NCBI RefSeq assembly: GCF_014764705.1
Contig: NZ_JACXXG010000005.1
Span: 160,719 to 224,718 of the forward strand
From: Stutzerimonas kunmingensis
GTDB lineage: Bacteria > Pseudomonadota > Gammaproteobacteria > Pseudomonadales > Pseudomonadaceae
Length of the DNA: 64,000 nt
Direction: 5' to 3'
Shown piece by piece: positions 19,821 through 28,649 of this stretch (position 1 is its first letter; each line of letters opens with the position of its first letter). The notes beneath the pieces are model-generated. The model did not search any database. It saw only the letters and a list, made by a program, of their open reading frames with translations, and was not told the origin of the DNA. The position numbers were made by a program, and so were the translations under genes.

Positions 19821-20465
19821 TCAGCCGTCGGCCTGTAAGCGGCGGATGAACGTGTCGGCCTCGTCGATGGCGCGCTGCATGTCAGCCATCAGCTGGTCGA
19901 CGTTGCCCTGCAGCGTGCGGTACTCCCCGTGCAAGGCGCTTATCGCGCGAGCATTGAGGTTGTGCTTGAGAAACAGCACCTGATCGCGCAGAACGCTGAG
20001 CACCGGGTCGATGCGTTTCTCCGCCGCTTTCATCCGCTGGATCAGCGTTCGGTATTCGGTGCGGGTCCGGTTGAGTTCTTTGGCGCTGGCGGCTTTCAGG
20101 CTGGCGTTGCTGTATTGCTTGAGTTCGCTTTCCCATTCCCTGAACAGCGCGTCGGCCACGTCTTCGACCGCTTCGATGCGGGCGCGGACGTCACGCGCAC
20201 TCGCTACGCTGGCTTCGTACTCTTCATTGAGTGCGTCGTAACGCTTCTCCAGATCGCCGCCCTTGACCTCGACGACGCTGCGATAGCGCTCCAAAGCATC
20301 CTTGAACTGCTGTTTGGCTTCCTGCTGCGCGTCACGCGACTCCTCCACACGATCGACCAGGATATCGCGCTTATGGATACCGGCCTTCTCCATCGCTGAA
20401 TAGTAGGCGCTCTGACAGCCGCCGAGCGCGAGCAGTGCGAAGCAGGCGAATATGAAACGACGCAT
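19821..20465 (-). CDS. DUF2959 lipoprotein, coiled coil
   Basis: A 214-residue lipoprotein with signal helix FIFACFALLALGGC; the lipobox Cys is at about residue 17. The rest is almost wholly helical and charged, with long heptad-like stretches (DAQQEAKQQFKDALERYRSV and ESELKQYSNASLKAAS). It matches the DUF2959 family. Function is unknown. It lies downstream of htpX on the same strand but a terminator separates them. Confidence 0.8.
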   Translation of the reverse strand: MRRFIFACFALLALGGCQSAYYSAMEKAGIHKRDILVDRVEESRDAQQEAKQQFKDALERYRSVVEVKGGDLEKRYDALNEEYEASVASARDVRARIEAVEDVADALFREWESELKQYSNASLKAASAKELNRTRTEYRTLIQRMKAAEKRIDPVLSVLRDQVLFLKHNLNARAISALHGEYRTLQGNVDQLMADMQRAIDEADTFIRRLQADG

Positions 20466-20502
20466 GGCGATTCCTTGTATGCGGGTTGAGTCTGCATAGA
20501 CA

Positions 20503-20530
20503 AAAGAAAAGGGCGACTTGCGTCGCCCCT
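20503..20530 (-). terminator. Rho-independent terminator after htpX
   Basis: Read on the minus strand, AGGGGCGACG-CAAG-TCGCCCTTTT forms a GC-rich hairpin followed by a T-rich tail. It lies between the htpX stop and the DUF2959 gene. Confidence 0.8.
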
Positions 20531-20546
20531 GTTGCGTTCAGTGCAA

Positions 20547-21419
20547 TTAGCCGCGCTGGCGGAGCGCTTCGATGCGGTCTTCCAGCGGCGGGTGGGTCAT
20601 GAACAGCCCGGCGAGGCCATGCTTCAGCGAACCGTTGATGCCGAATGCCTTGAGCGTGTCGGGCATGTGAACCGGCATGCCCTGTTCGGCACGCAGGCGC
20701 TGCAGGGCGCCAATCATGGCGCTGGTGCCGGCCAGTTGGGCACCGGCCTCGTCGGCACGGTACTCGCGTTTGCGCGAGAACCACATGACGATAATGCTGG
20801 CGAGCAGACCCAGTACCAGTTCGGCAAAGATCGTCGCGACGAAGTAGCCGATGCCGTGGCCGTCCTCGTTTTTCAGGATCGCCTTGTCGACGAAGTTGCC
20901 GAAGATACGTGCGAAGAACATGACGAAGGTGTTTACCACACCCTGGATCAGCGCCAGGGTCACCATGTCGCCGTTGGCCACGTGGCCGATCTCGTGGGCA
21001 AGCACCGCTTTCACTTCATCCGGCGAGAAGCGCTCGAGCAGCCCCTGGCTGACCGCCACCAGTGCGTCGTTGCGGTTCCAGCCGGTGGCAAAGGCGTTGG
21101 CCTCGTAGGCCGGGAAAATGCCGACTTCGGGCATCTTGATGCCGGCGTCGCGCGACAGTTGCTCGACTGTCTGCAGCAGCCACTGCTCGTGACGGGTGCG
21201 CGGCTGGCTGATGATTTCCGTACGCGTACTCATCTTCGCCATCCATTTGGAGATGAACAGCGAAATGAGCGAGCCCGCGAAGCCGAAAACCGCACAGAAG
21301 ACCAGCAGGCTGCCGTAGTTCTGGCCGGTATAGCGATCGACCCCGAGCAGCTTCAGGGTGATGCTGGCGATGACCAGTACCGCAAGGTTGGTGGCCAGGA
21401 ACAAGAAAATGCGCATCAT
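20547..21419 (-). CDS. htpX: Membrane protease HtpX
   Basis: A 290-residue inner-membrane zinc metalloprotease (M48B). Two N-terminal helices (about residues 4-25 and 34-54), the zinc motif HEIGH in [14 protein letters not shown] (about 140-145), then two more helices and the third ligand region [10 protein letters not shown]. HtpX degrades misfolded membrane proteins, in partnership with FtsH in E. coli. Length is normal for the family. Confidence 0.95.
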   Translation of the reverse strand: MMRIFLFLATNLAVLVIASITLKLLGVDRYTGQNYGSLLVFCAVFGFAGSLISLFISKWMAKMSTRTEIISQPRTRHEQWLLQTVEQLSRDAGIKMPEVGIFPAYEANAFATGWNRNDALVAVSQGLLERFSPDEVKAVLAHEIGHVANGDMVTLALIQGVVNTFVMFFARIFGNFVDKAILKNEDGHGIGYFVATIFAELVLGLLASIIVMWFSRKREYRADEAGAQLAGTSAMIGALQRLRAEQGMPVHMPDTLKAFGINGSLKHGLAGLFMTHPPLEDRIEALRQRG

Positions 21420-21507
21420 GTTGCGGCAGACTCCAGGGTAGGAATTGAAGAACGATAGGCTATATAAGGTGCGCCCTTGAGCTATTCAACCGGGCGACTA
21501 TTTCAAG

Positions 21508-21978
21508 CTATGTCGCTTGTCCATGGAGGCTGGGATGCAGTGGTGCGCCGGACTGGCTTTCGAACATCAATCGGGCCAACTGAGCGATGCGCTCGCTGTT
21601 CGCGCACTTCAATGCCTCGCGAAGCTGATGGGCGAGGCTGGCCTGAATGCGCAGCACGCTGGGAGGGAGGCTGAGGTCGTCGGCGATCTGTCCAGGCACC
21701 GCTCGTGACAGGCGCACGAAGCCTTTTTCGGTGAGCACCGCCTGGTCCAGCGCCTGGAAATGAATGGTGCTCTCGTAACGCAGATAGCCCTCCTCGGCGA
21801 GCCAGAGCAGGGCACCCAGGCAGCTCTGGTGGCGTTTGGAGGGAAGGCCGAACTCATCCGGCTCTTCCCGGCCGATCAGATCTTCTACATACAGTGAGAC
21901 CTTGCGTGGGAAGGCCTGATAGAGCATCAGCAGGCCACCCGCTGCGTCCTTGTAGAAATCGTCGATCTGCAAATCCAT
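21508..21978 (-). CDS. Conserved hypothetical protein
   Basis: A 156-residue soluble protein. Its middle (LGALLWLAEEGYLRYESTIHFQALDQAVLTEKG, seen as two parts) looks like a winged-helix fold, so a DNA-binding or wing-like role is possible. It follows the aminotransferase gene by three bases on the same strand and is probably co-transcribed with it. No function is recognised. Confidence 0.75.
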   Translation of the reverse strand: MDLQIDDFYKDAAGGLLMLYQAFPRKVSLYVEDLIGREEPDEFGLPSKRHQSCLGALLWLAEEGYLRYESTIHFQALDQAVLTEKGFVRLSRAVPGQIADDLSLPPSVLRIQASLAHQLREALKCANSERIAQLARLMFESQSGAPLHPSLHGQAT

Positions 21979-21981
21979 CGC

Positions 21982-23193
21982 TTACTGGTGGTAGGTCTTG
22001 AGGAAGTTGCCGATGCGGCCAATGGCCTGCTCCAGATCGTCGACGCGGGGCAGGGTGACCACGCGAAAATGATCCGGCCATGGCCAGTTGAATGCAGTGC
22101 CTTGAACGATCAGCAGCTTCTCGGAAAGCAGCAGGTCAAGCACGAACTTCTCATCGTTGTGGATCGGGCAGATCTTAGGGTCAATGCGCGGGAACGCATA
22201 CAGCGCGCCCATGGGTTTGACGCAGCTGATGCCCGGGATGTCGTTGAGCAGCTCCCAGGTACGGTTACGCTGCTCTAGCAGGCGGCCCGGCGGTAATACC
22301 AGATCATTGATGCTCTGGTAGCCGCCCAGTGCAGTCTGAATCGCATGCTGCGACGGTACGTTGGCGCACAGGCGCATGTTGGCGAGTATATCCAAGCCTT
22401 CGATGTAGCTCTGCGCCCTGTGCTTCGGCCCGGAAATCGCCACCCAGCCCGAACGGAAGCCGGCAACCCGGTAGGATTTGGACAGCCCGTTGAAGGTAAG
22501 GCAGAGCACGTCCGGCGCCAGCGAGGCGGTGGAGATGTGTACGGCGTCGTCGTAGAGGATCTTGTCGTAGATTTCGTCGGAGAACAGAACGAGCTTGTGC
22601 TGGCGCGCAAGCTCGACCATGCCTTCGAGCACTTCCTTGGGGTAGACCGCGCCGGTGGGGTTGTTCGGGTTGATCAGCACCAACGCCTTGGTGTTAGACG
22701 TGATCTTGGCCTTGATATCGGCCAGGTCCGGCCACCAGTTGGCCTGCTCGTCGCAAAGGTAGTGCACCGGCTTGCCGCCGGCCAGGCTCACCGCAGCGGT
22801 CCACAGCGGGTAATCCGGGGCAGGGATCAGCACTTCATCGCCATTGTTCAGCAATGCCTGCATGGACATGACGATCAGCTCGGACACACCGTTGCCGAGG
22901 TAGATGTCTTCGATGCCGACGCCTTCAACCTGCTTCTGCTGGTAGTACTGCATGATCGCCTTGCGGGCGCTGAACAGACCTTTGGAGTCGCTGTAGCCCT
23001 GGGCAGTGGGCAGGTTGCGGATCACGTCCTGGAGGATTTCCTCCGGTGCTTCGAAACCGAACGGCGCCGGGTTGCCGATGTTCAGCTTGAGGATGCGATG
23101 GCCTTCCTCTTCCAGGCGTTTGGCGTGCTTGAGCACGGGCCCGCGGATGTCGTAACAGACATTGGCAAGCTTGTTCGATTTGCTGACCTGCAT
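21982..23193 (-). CDS. alaA: PLP-dependent aminotransferase (AlaA-like)
   Basis: A 403-residue class I aminotransferase. The PLP-lysine region is TFNGLSKSYRVAGFRSGW (about residues 233-250); NPNNPTGAVYP (about 174-184) and the C-terminal FRVVTLPR arginine contact are present. It closely fits the AlaA/YfbQ group, which makes alanine from pyruvate and glutamate. Specificity cannot be proven from sequence alone. A small conserved gene follows three bases downstream. Confidence 0.85.
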   Translation of the reverse strand: MQVSKSNKLANVCYDIRGPVLKHAKRLEEEGHRILKLNIGNPAPFGFEAPEEILQDVIRNLPTAQGYSDSKGLFSARKAIMQYYQQKQVEGVGIEDIYLGNGVSELIVMSMQALLNNGDEVLIPAPDYPLWTAAVSLAGGKPVHYLCDEQANWWPDLADIKAKITSNTKALVLINPNNPTGAVYPKEVLEGMVELARQHKLVLFSDEIYDKILYDDAVHISTASLAPDVLCLTFNGLSKSYRVAGFRSGWVAISGPKHRAQSYIEGLDILANMRLCANVPSQHAIQTALGGYQSINDLVLPPGRLLEQRNRTWELLNDIPGISCVKPMGALYAFPRIDPKICPIHNDEKFVLDLLLSEKLLIVQGTAFNWPWPDHFRVVTLPRVDDLEQAIGRIGNFLKTYHQ

Positions 23194-23383
23194 GATCCTG
23201 AGTGTCCCGAAGTGAAAACGCGCCAGTTCCGGAAATGGCTGGCCGCGCTTGGCATGAACCCGGGCGCCTTGGCAGTCGGAAACCCCGCTGCCAGACTAGG
23301 CGTCGAAGAGGGACGCATGATACGTGCGCCCCGACCACCGGAAAAGGTACGGATCGGCCTTTTTTGAGCTGAGGAGTGTATCA

Positions 23384-23782
23384 ATGGACAAGCTGGAAAA
23401 ACCGCTCGACGTCTGGCGCGAGGAGCTCTCCGATGAGCAGTTCCAGATCTGCCGGCTGGGCGCCACCGAGCGTCCCTTCACGGGTAAGTACAACGACACG
23501 AAGACACCTGGCATCTACCATTGCGCCTGCTGCGACACGCCACTGTTCGATGCGGATGCTAAGTTCGATTCCGGTTGTGGCTGGCCCAGCTATTTTCAGC
23601 CGGTCAGTGATACCGCTATCGCCAGCCTGGATGATTTCAGTCACGGTATGCACCGGATCGAGGTCAGGTGCGCACGCTGCGATGCTCACCTCGGTCATGT
23701 TTTTCCCGACGGCCCGCAGCCGACCGGGTTGCGCTACTGCATCAATTCCGCCTCTCTCAACCTGAAACCGCGCGAAGCCTGA
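23384..23782 (+). CDS. msrB: Peptide methionine-(R)-sulfoxide reductase MsrB
   Basis: A 132-residue MsrB with the two zinc CxxC pairs (CACCDTPLF and [12 protein letters not shown]) and the catalytic Cys in RYCINSASL (about residue 117). It repairs oxidised methionine in proteins. ATG 23384 has a gaggag about nine bases upstream. The glutathione peroxidase gene follows 26 bases later, forming a small oxidative-stress pair. Confidence 0.95.
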   Translation: MDKLEKPLDVWREELSDEQFQICRLGATERPFTGKYNDTKTPGIYHCACCDTPLFDADAKFDSGCGWPSYFQPVSDTAIASLDDFSHGMHRIEVRCARCDAHLGHVFPDGPQPTGLRYCINSASLNLKPREA

Positions 23783-23808
23783 GCATCGTCGGTTGCAAGG
23801 AGCCTCGC

Positions 23809-24291
23809 ATGCACGACCCTTTGCTGGACATTCCCTGCGTCACCATCGAGGGCGAGCAGAAGAGGCTCGCGGATTTCAATGCCAAGGTGCTGCTGGTGGT
23901 CAACACGGCCAGTCAGTGTGGTTTTACCCCGCAATACAAGGGGTTGGAAGCGTTGTGGCAGCGTTACGGCGAGCGCGGATTGATCGTGCTCGGATTTCCC
24001 TGTAACCAGTTCGGCAAGCAGGAGCCAGACGGCGAGCTGGAAATCGCAGCATTCTGCGAACGCCGCTTCGGCGTTTCCTTTCCCCTTTTCGCCAAAGTCG
24101 AGGTGAACGGTGGGGATGCTCATCCGCTCTTCATTGAATTGAAAAAGCGCGCACCTGGGCTGCTGGGTAGCAAGGCGATCAAGTGGAATTTCACCAAGTT
24201 TCTCATCTCTGACCAGGGTAGGGCGGTGAGGCGTTTTTCTTCTCGCACCACGCCGGAGGCAATGGCCGCGGAAATCGAAACATTGCTTTGA
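23809..24291 (+). CDS. Glutathione peroxidase family protein
   Basis: A 160-residue thioredoxin-fold peroxidase. The catalytic triad motifs are NTASQCGFT (peroxidatic Cys at about residue 36), GFPCNQFG (resolving Cys and the Gln) and KWNFTKFL (Trp). It uses Cys, not selenocysteine. Homologues reduce hydroperoxides with glutathione or thioredoxin. It starts at ATG 23809 with aagga upstream and follows msrB. Confidence 0.92.
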   Translation: MHDPLLDIPCVTIEGEQKRLADFNAKVLLVVNTASQCGFTPQYKGLEALWQRYGERGLIVLGFPCNQFGKQEPDGELEIAAFCERRFGVSFPLFAKVEVNGGDAHPLFIELKKRAPGLLGSKAIKWNFTKFLISDQGRAVRRFSSRTTPEAMAAEIETLL

Positions 24292-24379
24292 CTGCTACTT
24301 AAGTGATGTTGCGTTTCGCCTGCCTGATTGCCTGTTGTCGGGTCCGGTCCAGCCGGGCCTTTTCGTCTCTGGAGTCATC

Positions 24380-25270
24380 ATGGATGTCGAGTTGAAAGCC
24401 TTCCTGCAGCGTGCCGAGGGACTGCTGGCGCGTATCGAGCCGCTGCTACCTGCCAAGCCACCGGTCATCGATTGGGATCGTACCTTTGCGGCGCGCTGGC
24501 AGCGTGATGCTCGCAGCGGCTTTCTGGCACCGCTGGAAGTCAGTCTGGATCTGAGTCTGGCCGATCTGATCGGCATTGATCGCCAGCGCGATCTGCTGTC
24601 CGCCAACACGCGCCAGTTCGTCGATGGATTGCCGGCCAACCACGTGCTGTTGTGGGGCGCCCGTGGCACCGGCAAGTCGTCGCTGATTCGCGCGTTGCTG
24701 GCCGAATACGCCGCGGATGGGCTGCGTCTGATCGAAATCGAGCGTGACCATCTGGCGGACCTGCCACGCGTTGTCGAACTGTTGGCCGGGTTACGACAGG
24801 CATTCGTCCTGTTCTGTGACGACCTCTCGTTCGAGGCGGGAGAGGGCGACTATCGCGTGCTCAAGAGTGTGCTGGATGGATCGCTGGAGCGTGCGCCGGA
24901 GAACGTGCTGTTGTACGCCACGTCTAATCGCCGGCACCTGGTCCCGGAACGTCAGAGTGACAACGAGAACTGGCAGATGGTCGACGGCGAACTGCACCCG
25001 AACGAAGCGGTGGAAGACAAGATCGCGTTGTCCGACCGCTTCGGTTTGTGGCTGTCGTTCTACCCCTTCACCCAGCAGCACTACCTCAGTGTGGTACGCC
25101 ATTGGATCGATTCGTTGGCGCGGCGGGCCAGCCTCGATTGGGCGTGGAGCGAAGCCCTTGAGAAGGATGCGATTCGTTGGGCAACCGGGCGCGGCAACCG
25201 CAACGGTCGCTGCGCCTACCAGTACGCTCGGCAGTGGGTGGGTAAGCGTCTGCTCGAAGCGCGAGGCTGA
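24380..25270 (+). CDS. DUF815 AAA ATP-binding protein
   Basis: A 296-residue AAA-type ATPase with Walker A LLWGARGTGKSSLIRAL (about residues 91-107) and Walker B FVLFCDDLSF (about 147-156), an arginine-bearing sensor region in LLYATSNRRHLVP, and a C-terminal helical part. It matches the DUF815 family, of unknown substrate. ATG 24380 follows ggag by eight bases. It stands alone. Confidence 0.88.
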   Translation: MDVELKAFLQRAEGLLARIEPLLPAKPPVIDWDRTFAARWQRDARSGFLAPLEVSLDLSLADLIGIDRQRDLLSANTRQFVDGLPANHVLLWGARGTGKSSLIRALLAEYAADGLRLIEIERDHLADLPRVVELLAGLRQAFVLFCDDLSFEAGEGDYRVLKSVLDGSLERAPENVLLYATSNRRHLVPERQSDNENWQMVDGELHPNEAVEDKIALSDRFGLWLSFYPFTQQHYLSVVRHWIDSLARRASLDWAWSEALEKDAIRWATGRGNRNGRCAYQYARQWVGKRLLEARG

Positions 25271-25333
25271 ACGTATTTGCTGAGGTCGTCAAGGCGGCCT
25301 GCTGCGTGACTTCACAGCGGGCGTGATCGGAAC

Positions 25334-26011
25334 TCAGGCGGTAGCGGCCTTGCCCATTTCCTTGAGCTTGGCGTTCATGCGCTGCTCGTCCGGCAGGATG
25401 CCCGCGACCGATGGCAATGCCAGCATGCGTGCATGATGTGCTGCGAGGTCGGGCCAGCGCTGCGCGTCGAGCTGTTCGCCACCGTGCGCCATGTTGATCA
25501 GTTGGCAGGCGACGGCGATGTCCGCCATCGACAGTTGGTTGCCGACGAGGAACTCCCGCTGGGCGAGTTGCTGCTCAAGGTAATCGAAATGCGGCGGTAG
25601 CTTCTGCTTCAGCGCGGCCTGCACTGCCTCTTCATTGCAGGCTTGACCGGCGGTCGGCTTAAGGATGCGGTTGCGGAAAACGGTAAAGGTGGCCAGAGGT
25701 GCCAACTCGTAGTCTGCGTACTTTTCCAGCCAGCGGACCCGCCCGCGTTCCTGCGCGTTGCTAGCGTAAAGGGCAGGCGTATCGGGATAGGCCTCCTCGA
25801 GGTACTGGCAGATCACGCTGGAGTCAGCGAGGGTGCAGTCGCCGTCCTTGAGCGCCGGGATGCGTCCCAGTGGATTGATGGCCAGGTACCATTGCGGAGG
25901 CGTGAAGGGCATGACCGTCTCTAGCTGATAATCGAGCCCCTTTTGCCTGAGGCACAGGCGCACCTTGCGCACGAACGGTGAGAGGGGAACGCCATACACG
26001 GTCAAGGTCAT
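25334..26011 (-). CDS. Glutathione S-transferase family protein
   Basis: A 225-residue GST with N-terminal thioredoxin-like domain (VYGVPLSPFVRKVRLCLRQK), the glutathione-binding LADSSVICQYLEE (about residues 62-74), and an all-helical C-domain with FLVGNQLSMADIAVA. Substrate is not predictable. Ser in the PLSPF motif is the likely thiol-activating residue. Confidence 0.9.
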   Translation of the reverse strand: MTLTVYGVPLSPFVRKVRLCLRQKGLDYQLETVMPFTPPQWYLAINPLGRIPALKDGDCTLADSSVICQYLEEAYPDTPALYASNAQERGRVRWLEKYADYELAPLATFTVFRNRILKPTAGQACNEEAVQAALKQKLPPHFDYLEQQLAQREFLVGNQLSMADIAVACQLINMAHGGEQLDAQRWPDLAAHHARMLALPSVAGILPDEQRMNAKLKEMGKAATA

Positions 26012-26047
26012 GGGATTTCTCCGTAGCAGATCAGGGCTGATGAGCTA

Positions 26048-26815
26048 TCAATAGACGTTGTTTTTCTTCCAGAGATCTTCGTCATCGAACGCCTTCATGC
26101 CTTCGGCGAGCTCGTTGGGCTCGTCTGTCTTGGGCACCTCGTTCTTCAACACCAAAGCGTCGGCATGTGCGAGGAGGGCTTCCAGCTGTTTGAGCTGGCT
26201 CTGATAAGGCGCCGGTGCAGGCTGGCGGCGAATATGCTGAATGCCTCGTTCGAAGGCCAGGCGTGCGCGTTGCGGCTGGTTCTGTTGCAGCGCAAGTTTG
26301 CCCAAGCCGGTGAAGAACTCGATGTGCAGGATAGCCAGCATGCGTTGGATGTCCTGCACCCAGCGTTTGGCTTCGGCCTGATCGATCAGGCCGTCCTTGG
26401 TGGCGCGAACGATCTGGGCGTGGAGATCCTCGAGCATGAAGCGACTTTCCTTGGCCTGTGCTTCCGTCACGATCTGCCGCGGAGCATTGCGCATCTCGAT
26501 CGCTTCGCCCTTGGCCAGCTCGGCCTGCAGCGCCTGCATTCGCGCGCTCAGTTTGTCATTGCCCTTGTCCACCGGCCGCAGCCGTTCGCTCAGCGCAAGT
26601 TCGAGGCGGGTCAGCAATAGCTTCAGCGCGGGTGTCATCATCTGTCCCGGGAGTCCGTCGGACAGCTCCGCGCAGCGGCGGCAGCGGTCAGTGAGGTCAG
26701 CCCGTTTACGGGCCTTTTCCAGATTGCCTTTTTCGACGATCTGAATGGTGTAGACGATGCCGACCAGCAGGAACACACCGACCAGGATCAACGCAGTGAT
26801 CATTAATGGAGACAC
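26048..26815 (-). CDS. Membrane-anchored helical protein of unknown function
   Basis: A 255-residue protein with one N-terminal membrane helix (MITALILVGVFLLVGIVYTI) and a long charged, helical body with a TPR-like run (GKLALQQNQPQRARLAFERG). A pair CRRC (about residues 43-46) is notable. A GTG at 26815 with gagagg nine bases upstream fits better than the ATG at 26803 or the far upstream ATG at 26911, which would add 32 residues lacking any signal. Conserved in pseudomonads; no role known. Confidence 0.75.
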   Translation of the reverse strand: MSPLMITALILVGVFLLVGIVYTIQIVEKGNLEKARKRADLTDRCRRCAELSDGLPGQMMTPALKLLLTRLELALSERLRPVDKGNDKLSARMQALQAELAKGEAIEMRNAPRQIVTEAQAKESRFMLEDLHAQIVRATKDGLIDQAEAKRWVQDIQRMLAILHIEFFTGLGKLALQQNQPQRARLAFERGIQHIRRQPAPAPYQSQLKQLEALLAHADALVLKNEVPKTDEPNELAEGMKAFDDEDLWKKNNVY

Positions 26816-26930
26816 TTGACTGCACCTCTCGAGCCGCTGGTTTTTCGCTTGAGTGTAGTGGCTTGATGATGTGGCCGATAGCTCTACGTGCTGCCCAGGT
26901 ATGGCCTTCAAATTTTTTTAAAAACTATGC

Positions 26931-26959
26931 TTGACGACTCCCGAGGGCCTCCATAGAAT
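26931..26959 (+). promoter_or_regulatory. Sigma-70 promoter of the tRNA-Glu/tRNA-Gly operon
   Basis: TTGACG at 26931-26936 and TAGAAT at 26954-26959 with an ideal 17-base spacer. A GC-rich discriminator (GCGCGCC) follows, as at stringently controlled stable-RNA promoters. An A/T-rich stretch just upstream (26920-26929) may act as an UP element. Confidence 0.8.
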
Positions 26960-27032
26960 GCGCGCCACTTGCAGCGTGAAGCACCAAACAGAGCGCTGCA
27001 GGCCGGAATGAAGCTTGTGGTTTCCGGGCAAC

Positions 27033-27108
27033 GTCCCCTTCGTCTAGTGGCCTAGGACACCGCCCTTTCACGGCGGTAACAGGGGTTCGAGTCCCCTAGG
27101 GGACGCCA
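27033..27108 (+). tRNA. tRNA-Glu (anticodon TTC)
   Basis: A 76-base cloverleaf: acceptor GTCCCCT pairs with AGGGGAC, the anticodon loop CCTTTCACG holds TTC, the T-loop is GGTTCGAGTCC, and CCA is encoded. It is first of two tRNAs behind the promoter at 26931. Confidence 0.98.
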
Positions 27109-27125
27109 TTTTTGCTGTAGATAAT

Positions 27126-27201
<76 letters not shown>

Positions 27202-27240
27202 AATTCTCTTCGGTGACCTTTTCAAGGTGATCGAAGAAAG

Positions 27241-27268
27241 AAAAAAGCGACCTCAGGGTCGCTTTTTT
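27241..27268 (+). terminator. Terminator of the tRNA operon
   Basis: AAAAAAGCGACC-TCAG-GGTCGCTTTTTT is a perfect 12-base stem with a four-base loop. The T-run/A-run symmetry means it could act on both strands. The 156 bases between it and the next gene show nothing clear. Confidence 0.92.
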
Positions 27269-27424
27269 CGTTTCAGTCGATCCCTTTCAGATCTCAGCTC
27301 TTGCTGATCTTTATGCCCAGCGCCTGCGTGGCTTGCCATGCGCTGGCGCCGTCCGCTACCTCAGGCCAGCCTACTGCATCGCGCGGCGGGCTGCCGGAGG
27401 AGGCTCAAGGTGGTGGGCGTCCCC

Positions 27425-27715
27425 TCAGGTGTATTTGGTGAAGATGCTGCGCACCCGTTCCAGGGTCTCGCCTGTATCTTGCGTCTGGTCGTGCAGCGCC
27501 TCTTCGATCAGGCAGGTCAGCATCAGTCGGTAGGCTTTGTCCAGCGCGCTACGAGCAGCGGAAAACTGTTGAGCGATGGCTTCGCAATCTTCGCCTCGCT
27601 TGATCATTGCCTGGATGCCGCGCACCTGCCCCTCGACTCTCGCTAAACGTTTCAGCATGGCCTGCTGCTGGGCCTGCATCTCTGCGGATTCCACGGGGAG
27701 GGTCTGGTCATTCAT
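27425..27715 (-). CDS. CsoR/FrmR/CstR-family repressor
   Basis: A 96-residue all-helical repressor of the DUF156 family: LKRLARVEGQVRGIQAMIKR, then C44 in DCEAIAQQ and C68 in LMLTCLIEE. C44 aligns with the first ligand Cys of CsoR, FrmR and CstR. The usual His of CsoR/FrmR is Leu here, and C68 sits about five residues before the second Cys of CsoR and CstR. A metal site is therefore doubtful and thiol/persulfide sensing is plausible. ATG 27715 has GAGGT upstream. It diverges from the bigR-type gene inside a sulfide-oxidation cluster. A matching operator-like site lies 64 bases upstream. Confidence 0.85.
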   Translation of the reverse strand: MNDQTLPVESAEMQAQQQAMLKRLARVEGQVRGIQAMIKRGEDCEAIAQQFSAARSALDKAYRLMLTCLIEEALHDQTQDTGETLERVRSIFTKYT

Positions 27716-27778
27716 GCGGCTACCTCGACATGACTGGATGGAGAGCCTGCGAAGATTCCGATTAGGGTCGCGGCTCAT

Positions 27779-27794
27779 ATACGGGTAGGGGCAT
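27779..27794 (-). promoter_or_regulatory. Putative CsoR-family operator, site A
   Basis: ATACGGGTAGGGGCAT (plus-strand reading) resembles the G-tract half-palindromes bound by CsoR-family repressors. It lies upstream of the CsoR-like gene and differs at three of 16 bases from site B at 34168. Probably autoregulatory. Confidence 0.55.
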
Positions 27795-27845
27795 GCTAGC
27801 GATGCCGCCGCTGGCGGCCAACTTCTTTCGGTCAGGGCTTGCCAA

Positions 27846-27869
27846 ACAATATATAAAAAAATATATTGT
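27846..27869 (+). promoter_or_regulatory. Putative BigR-type operator
   Basis: A perfect inverted repeat ACAATATAT / ATATATTGT with a six-A spacer, 30 bases before the ArsR/BigR-type gene. BigR operators are AT-rich palindromes of this kind, and the surrounding sequence is far more GC-rich. Probably controls the bigR-yeeE-yedE operon. Confidence 0.65.
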
Positions 27870-27898
27870 CATCATCTTAAGTGTTTGATCGCTGACCT

Positions 27899-28216
27899 AT
27901 GACTGCCGATCTGGATATCGAGCAACTGCGCGCCAATGCGGCGTCCGCGGGGGCTTTGCTGAAGGCTTTGGCCAACCCTGACCGCCTGTTGCTGCTTTGC
28001 CAGTTGTCGCTGGGCGAGCGCAACGTCTCCGAGCTGGAACAGCTGCTGGGCATTCAGCAGCCGACGCTGTCGCAGCAGCTCGCCGTATTGCGCCGGGAGG
28101 GGCTTGTTGCAACGCGCCGCGAAGGTAAGCAGGTCTACTACCGGATCAGCAGCGCTGAAGCATTGGCGGTGATCACGACGCTTTATCAGCTGTTCTGCGA
28201 AGGGGGCAAGCAATGA
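27899..28216 (+). CDS. bigR: BigR/SqrR-type ArsR-family repressor (persulfide sensor)
   Basis: A 105-residue winged-helix repressor. C34 in LLLLCQLSLGE and C100 in YQLFCEGG are the two cysteines that form a tetrasulfide or disulfide in BigR/SqrR. The ArsR metal motif ELCVCDL is absent. The recognition helix is QPTLSQQLAVLRREGLV. In Agrobacterium and Xylella, BigR represses a sulfur-oxidation operon with a persulfide dioxygenase; here it leads YeeE/YedE-type importers. A palindromic operator lies just upstream, and its stop overlaps the next gene by four bases. Confidence 0.88.
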   Translation: MTADLDIEQLRANAASAGALLKALANPDRLLLLCQLSLGERNVSELEQLLGIQQPTLSQQLAVLRREGLVATRREGKQVYYRISSAEALAVITTLYQLFCEGGKQ

Positions 28217-28647
28217 CCATCGACTGGATCAACTTCACACCTTGGGCGGCATTGGCTGGTGGTGTCCTCATCGGTGCCGCGGCCAGCTTGTTCGTCCTGC
28301 TCAATGGCCGAATCGCCGGGATCAGCGGGCTGCTTGCCAGCCTGCTGGAAACGGGGGGCGAGGGGCGAAGCGAAAAACTGTTGTTTCTGCTCGGCATCCT
28401 GCTCGCGCCGCTCCTTTGGATGCTGTTTGGCACCCTGCCAGCGATGGAGTTTCAGTCCGGCTGGATCGGTTTGCTGGTGGCCGGGATGTTGGTCGGCGTC
28501 GGTACTCGCTACGGCTCCGGTTGCACCAGTGGGCATGGGGTCTGCGGGATCTCGCGACTGTCACCGCGCTCCATCGTGGCGACCGTGGCATTCATGGTCG
28601 CCGGCTTCGCCACGGTCTATGTACTACGTCATCTGTTGGGAGGCTGA
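28213..28647 (+). CDS. YeeE/YedE-family sulfur transporter subunit
   Basis: A 144-residue membrane protein with about four helices. It carries the family signatures [20 protein letters not shown] and [19 protein letters not shown] (about residues 97-115), the Cys-bearing motif seen in thiosulfate importers. It overlaps bigR by four bases and is followed two bases later by its partner half. Two short YeeE/YedE halves in tandem are normal in BigR operons. Confidence 0.88.
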   Translation: MTIDWINFTPWAALAGGVLIGAAASLFVLLNGRIAGISGLLASLLETGGEGRSEKLLFLLGILLAPLLWMLFGTLPAMEFQSGWIGLLVAGMLVGVGTRYGSGCTSGHGVCGISRLSPRSIVATVAFMVAGFATVYVLRHLLGG

Positions 28648-28649
28648 GC

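Noticed and set aside
20532..21458. A 308-codon plus-strand frame opposite htpX
   Set aside because: Antisense shadow of htpX, which carries the HEIGH motif.
22345..23367. A 340-codon plus-strand frame opposite the aminotransferase
   Set aside because: Antisense shadow; no domain and no ribosome site.
27899..28216. Arsenic- or metal-type ArsR assignment
   Set aside because: The metal-binding ELCVC-type motif is missing; the two distant cysteines and the neighbours fit BigR/SqrR.
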